Below, piece after piece: positions 63,779 through 64,000 of a DNA stretch of 64,000 nt; position 1 is the first letter of the stretch; each line of letters starts with the position of its first letter. Source of the DNA: Phallusia mammillata (lineage: Eukaryota; Chordata; Ascidiacea; Phlebobranchia; Ascidiidae). The translations under genes and the position numbers were made by a program. The stretch is taken from contig QLIY01000550.1 of assembly GCA_003260075.1 (NCBI GenBank), forward strand, positions 8,503 through 72,502, written 5' to 3'. Below the pieces are notes generated by a model that did no database searches, had not been told where the DNA came from, and saw only the letters and a list, made by a program, of their open reading frames with translations.

Positions 63779-64000
63779 GTAGGTTATGTTTTTTTATTAA
63801 ATTAAAAACAGAATGAAATAATACTAAATGTTTCGCACAAGATAGTTTACAACTCATTAATAGTTTGTAGAGGTTAAACGGCTACTTTTGGTAATTTAAA
63901 TATTGAGTAAAACGTTTCTAGTGGTTAACCAAGTTAAGTAGACATGAATTGCCACAACATTTTCTCGGAGAGCATATGTTGTACTTTTGGGCATCCTAAA
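63779..64000. other. dlg intron, cut by the window end
   Basis: Intronic sequence after the donor at 63779. The next exon lies outside the window. Confidence 0.7.

Overview
This window is animal nuclear DNA. It is AT-rich, and all coding sequence is split by GT-AG introns except one intronless gene. The gene content is chordate-like: SCHIP1, mitochondrial ribosomal protein mS25, choline dehydrogenase, a ceramide-1-phosphate transfer protein, mitochondrial creatine kinase, kinesin light chain, SAP130 and DLG. Many introns are only 58-120 bp and the genes are tightly packed. That combination fits a compact invertebrate chordate such as an ascidian tunicate of the Ciona type, but this is inferred from architecture and family resemblance only. 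Exon models were built by hand: I translated each exon and required GT(or GC)-AG borders, matching phases, and agreement with remembered family sequence.

Layout: 1-130 is a short tandem repeat. 1381-6655 (-) is a 9-exon SCHIP1-like gene, and 8830-10849 (-) a 5-exon gene for a small two-IQ-motif protein. 10850-17228 holds no recognised gene but is dense in non-autonomous hAT-like elements, several with perfect 8-bp target duplications and one a nested stack. 17229-18576 (+) is mrps25, tail-to-tail with chdh (18747-25891, -, 11 exons), which carries a 1.4-kb hAT-like element full of 75-bp palindromic repeats in an intron. 28194-32345 (+) is a membrane-anchored CPTP-like lipid transfer protein. 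33495-36606 (-) is mitochondrial creatine kinase (7 exons, one GC-AG intron). 40871-42778 (-) is an intronless kinesin light chain. 44220-52296 (+) is SAP130 (23 coding exons). 54380-63778 (+) is the 5' part of a DLG-type MAGUK, cut by the window end after PDZ2.

The genes do not form a pathway. They are ordinary housekeeping and cytoskeletal genes: two mitochondrial enzymes and a mitoribosomal protein, a lipid transfer protein, a motor subunit, a Sin3 corepressor subunit, a junctional scaffold, and an ankyrin/merlin-linked scaffold candidate. I found no CRISPR array, bacterial-type system or new multi-gene system. The most unusual material is the mobile DNA (the palindromic-repeat element and the nested hAT stack) and some gene-structure oddities: a frame-neutral 63-nt intron, a GC donor, an intronless KLC with an overlapping uORF, and an IQ gene directly upstream of SCHIP1.
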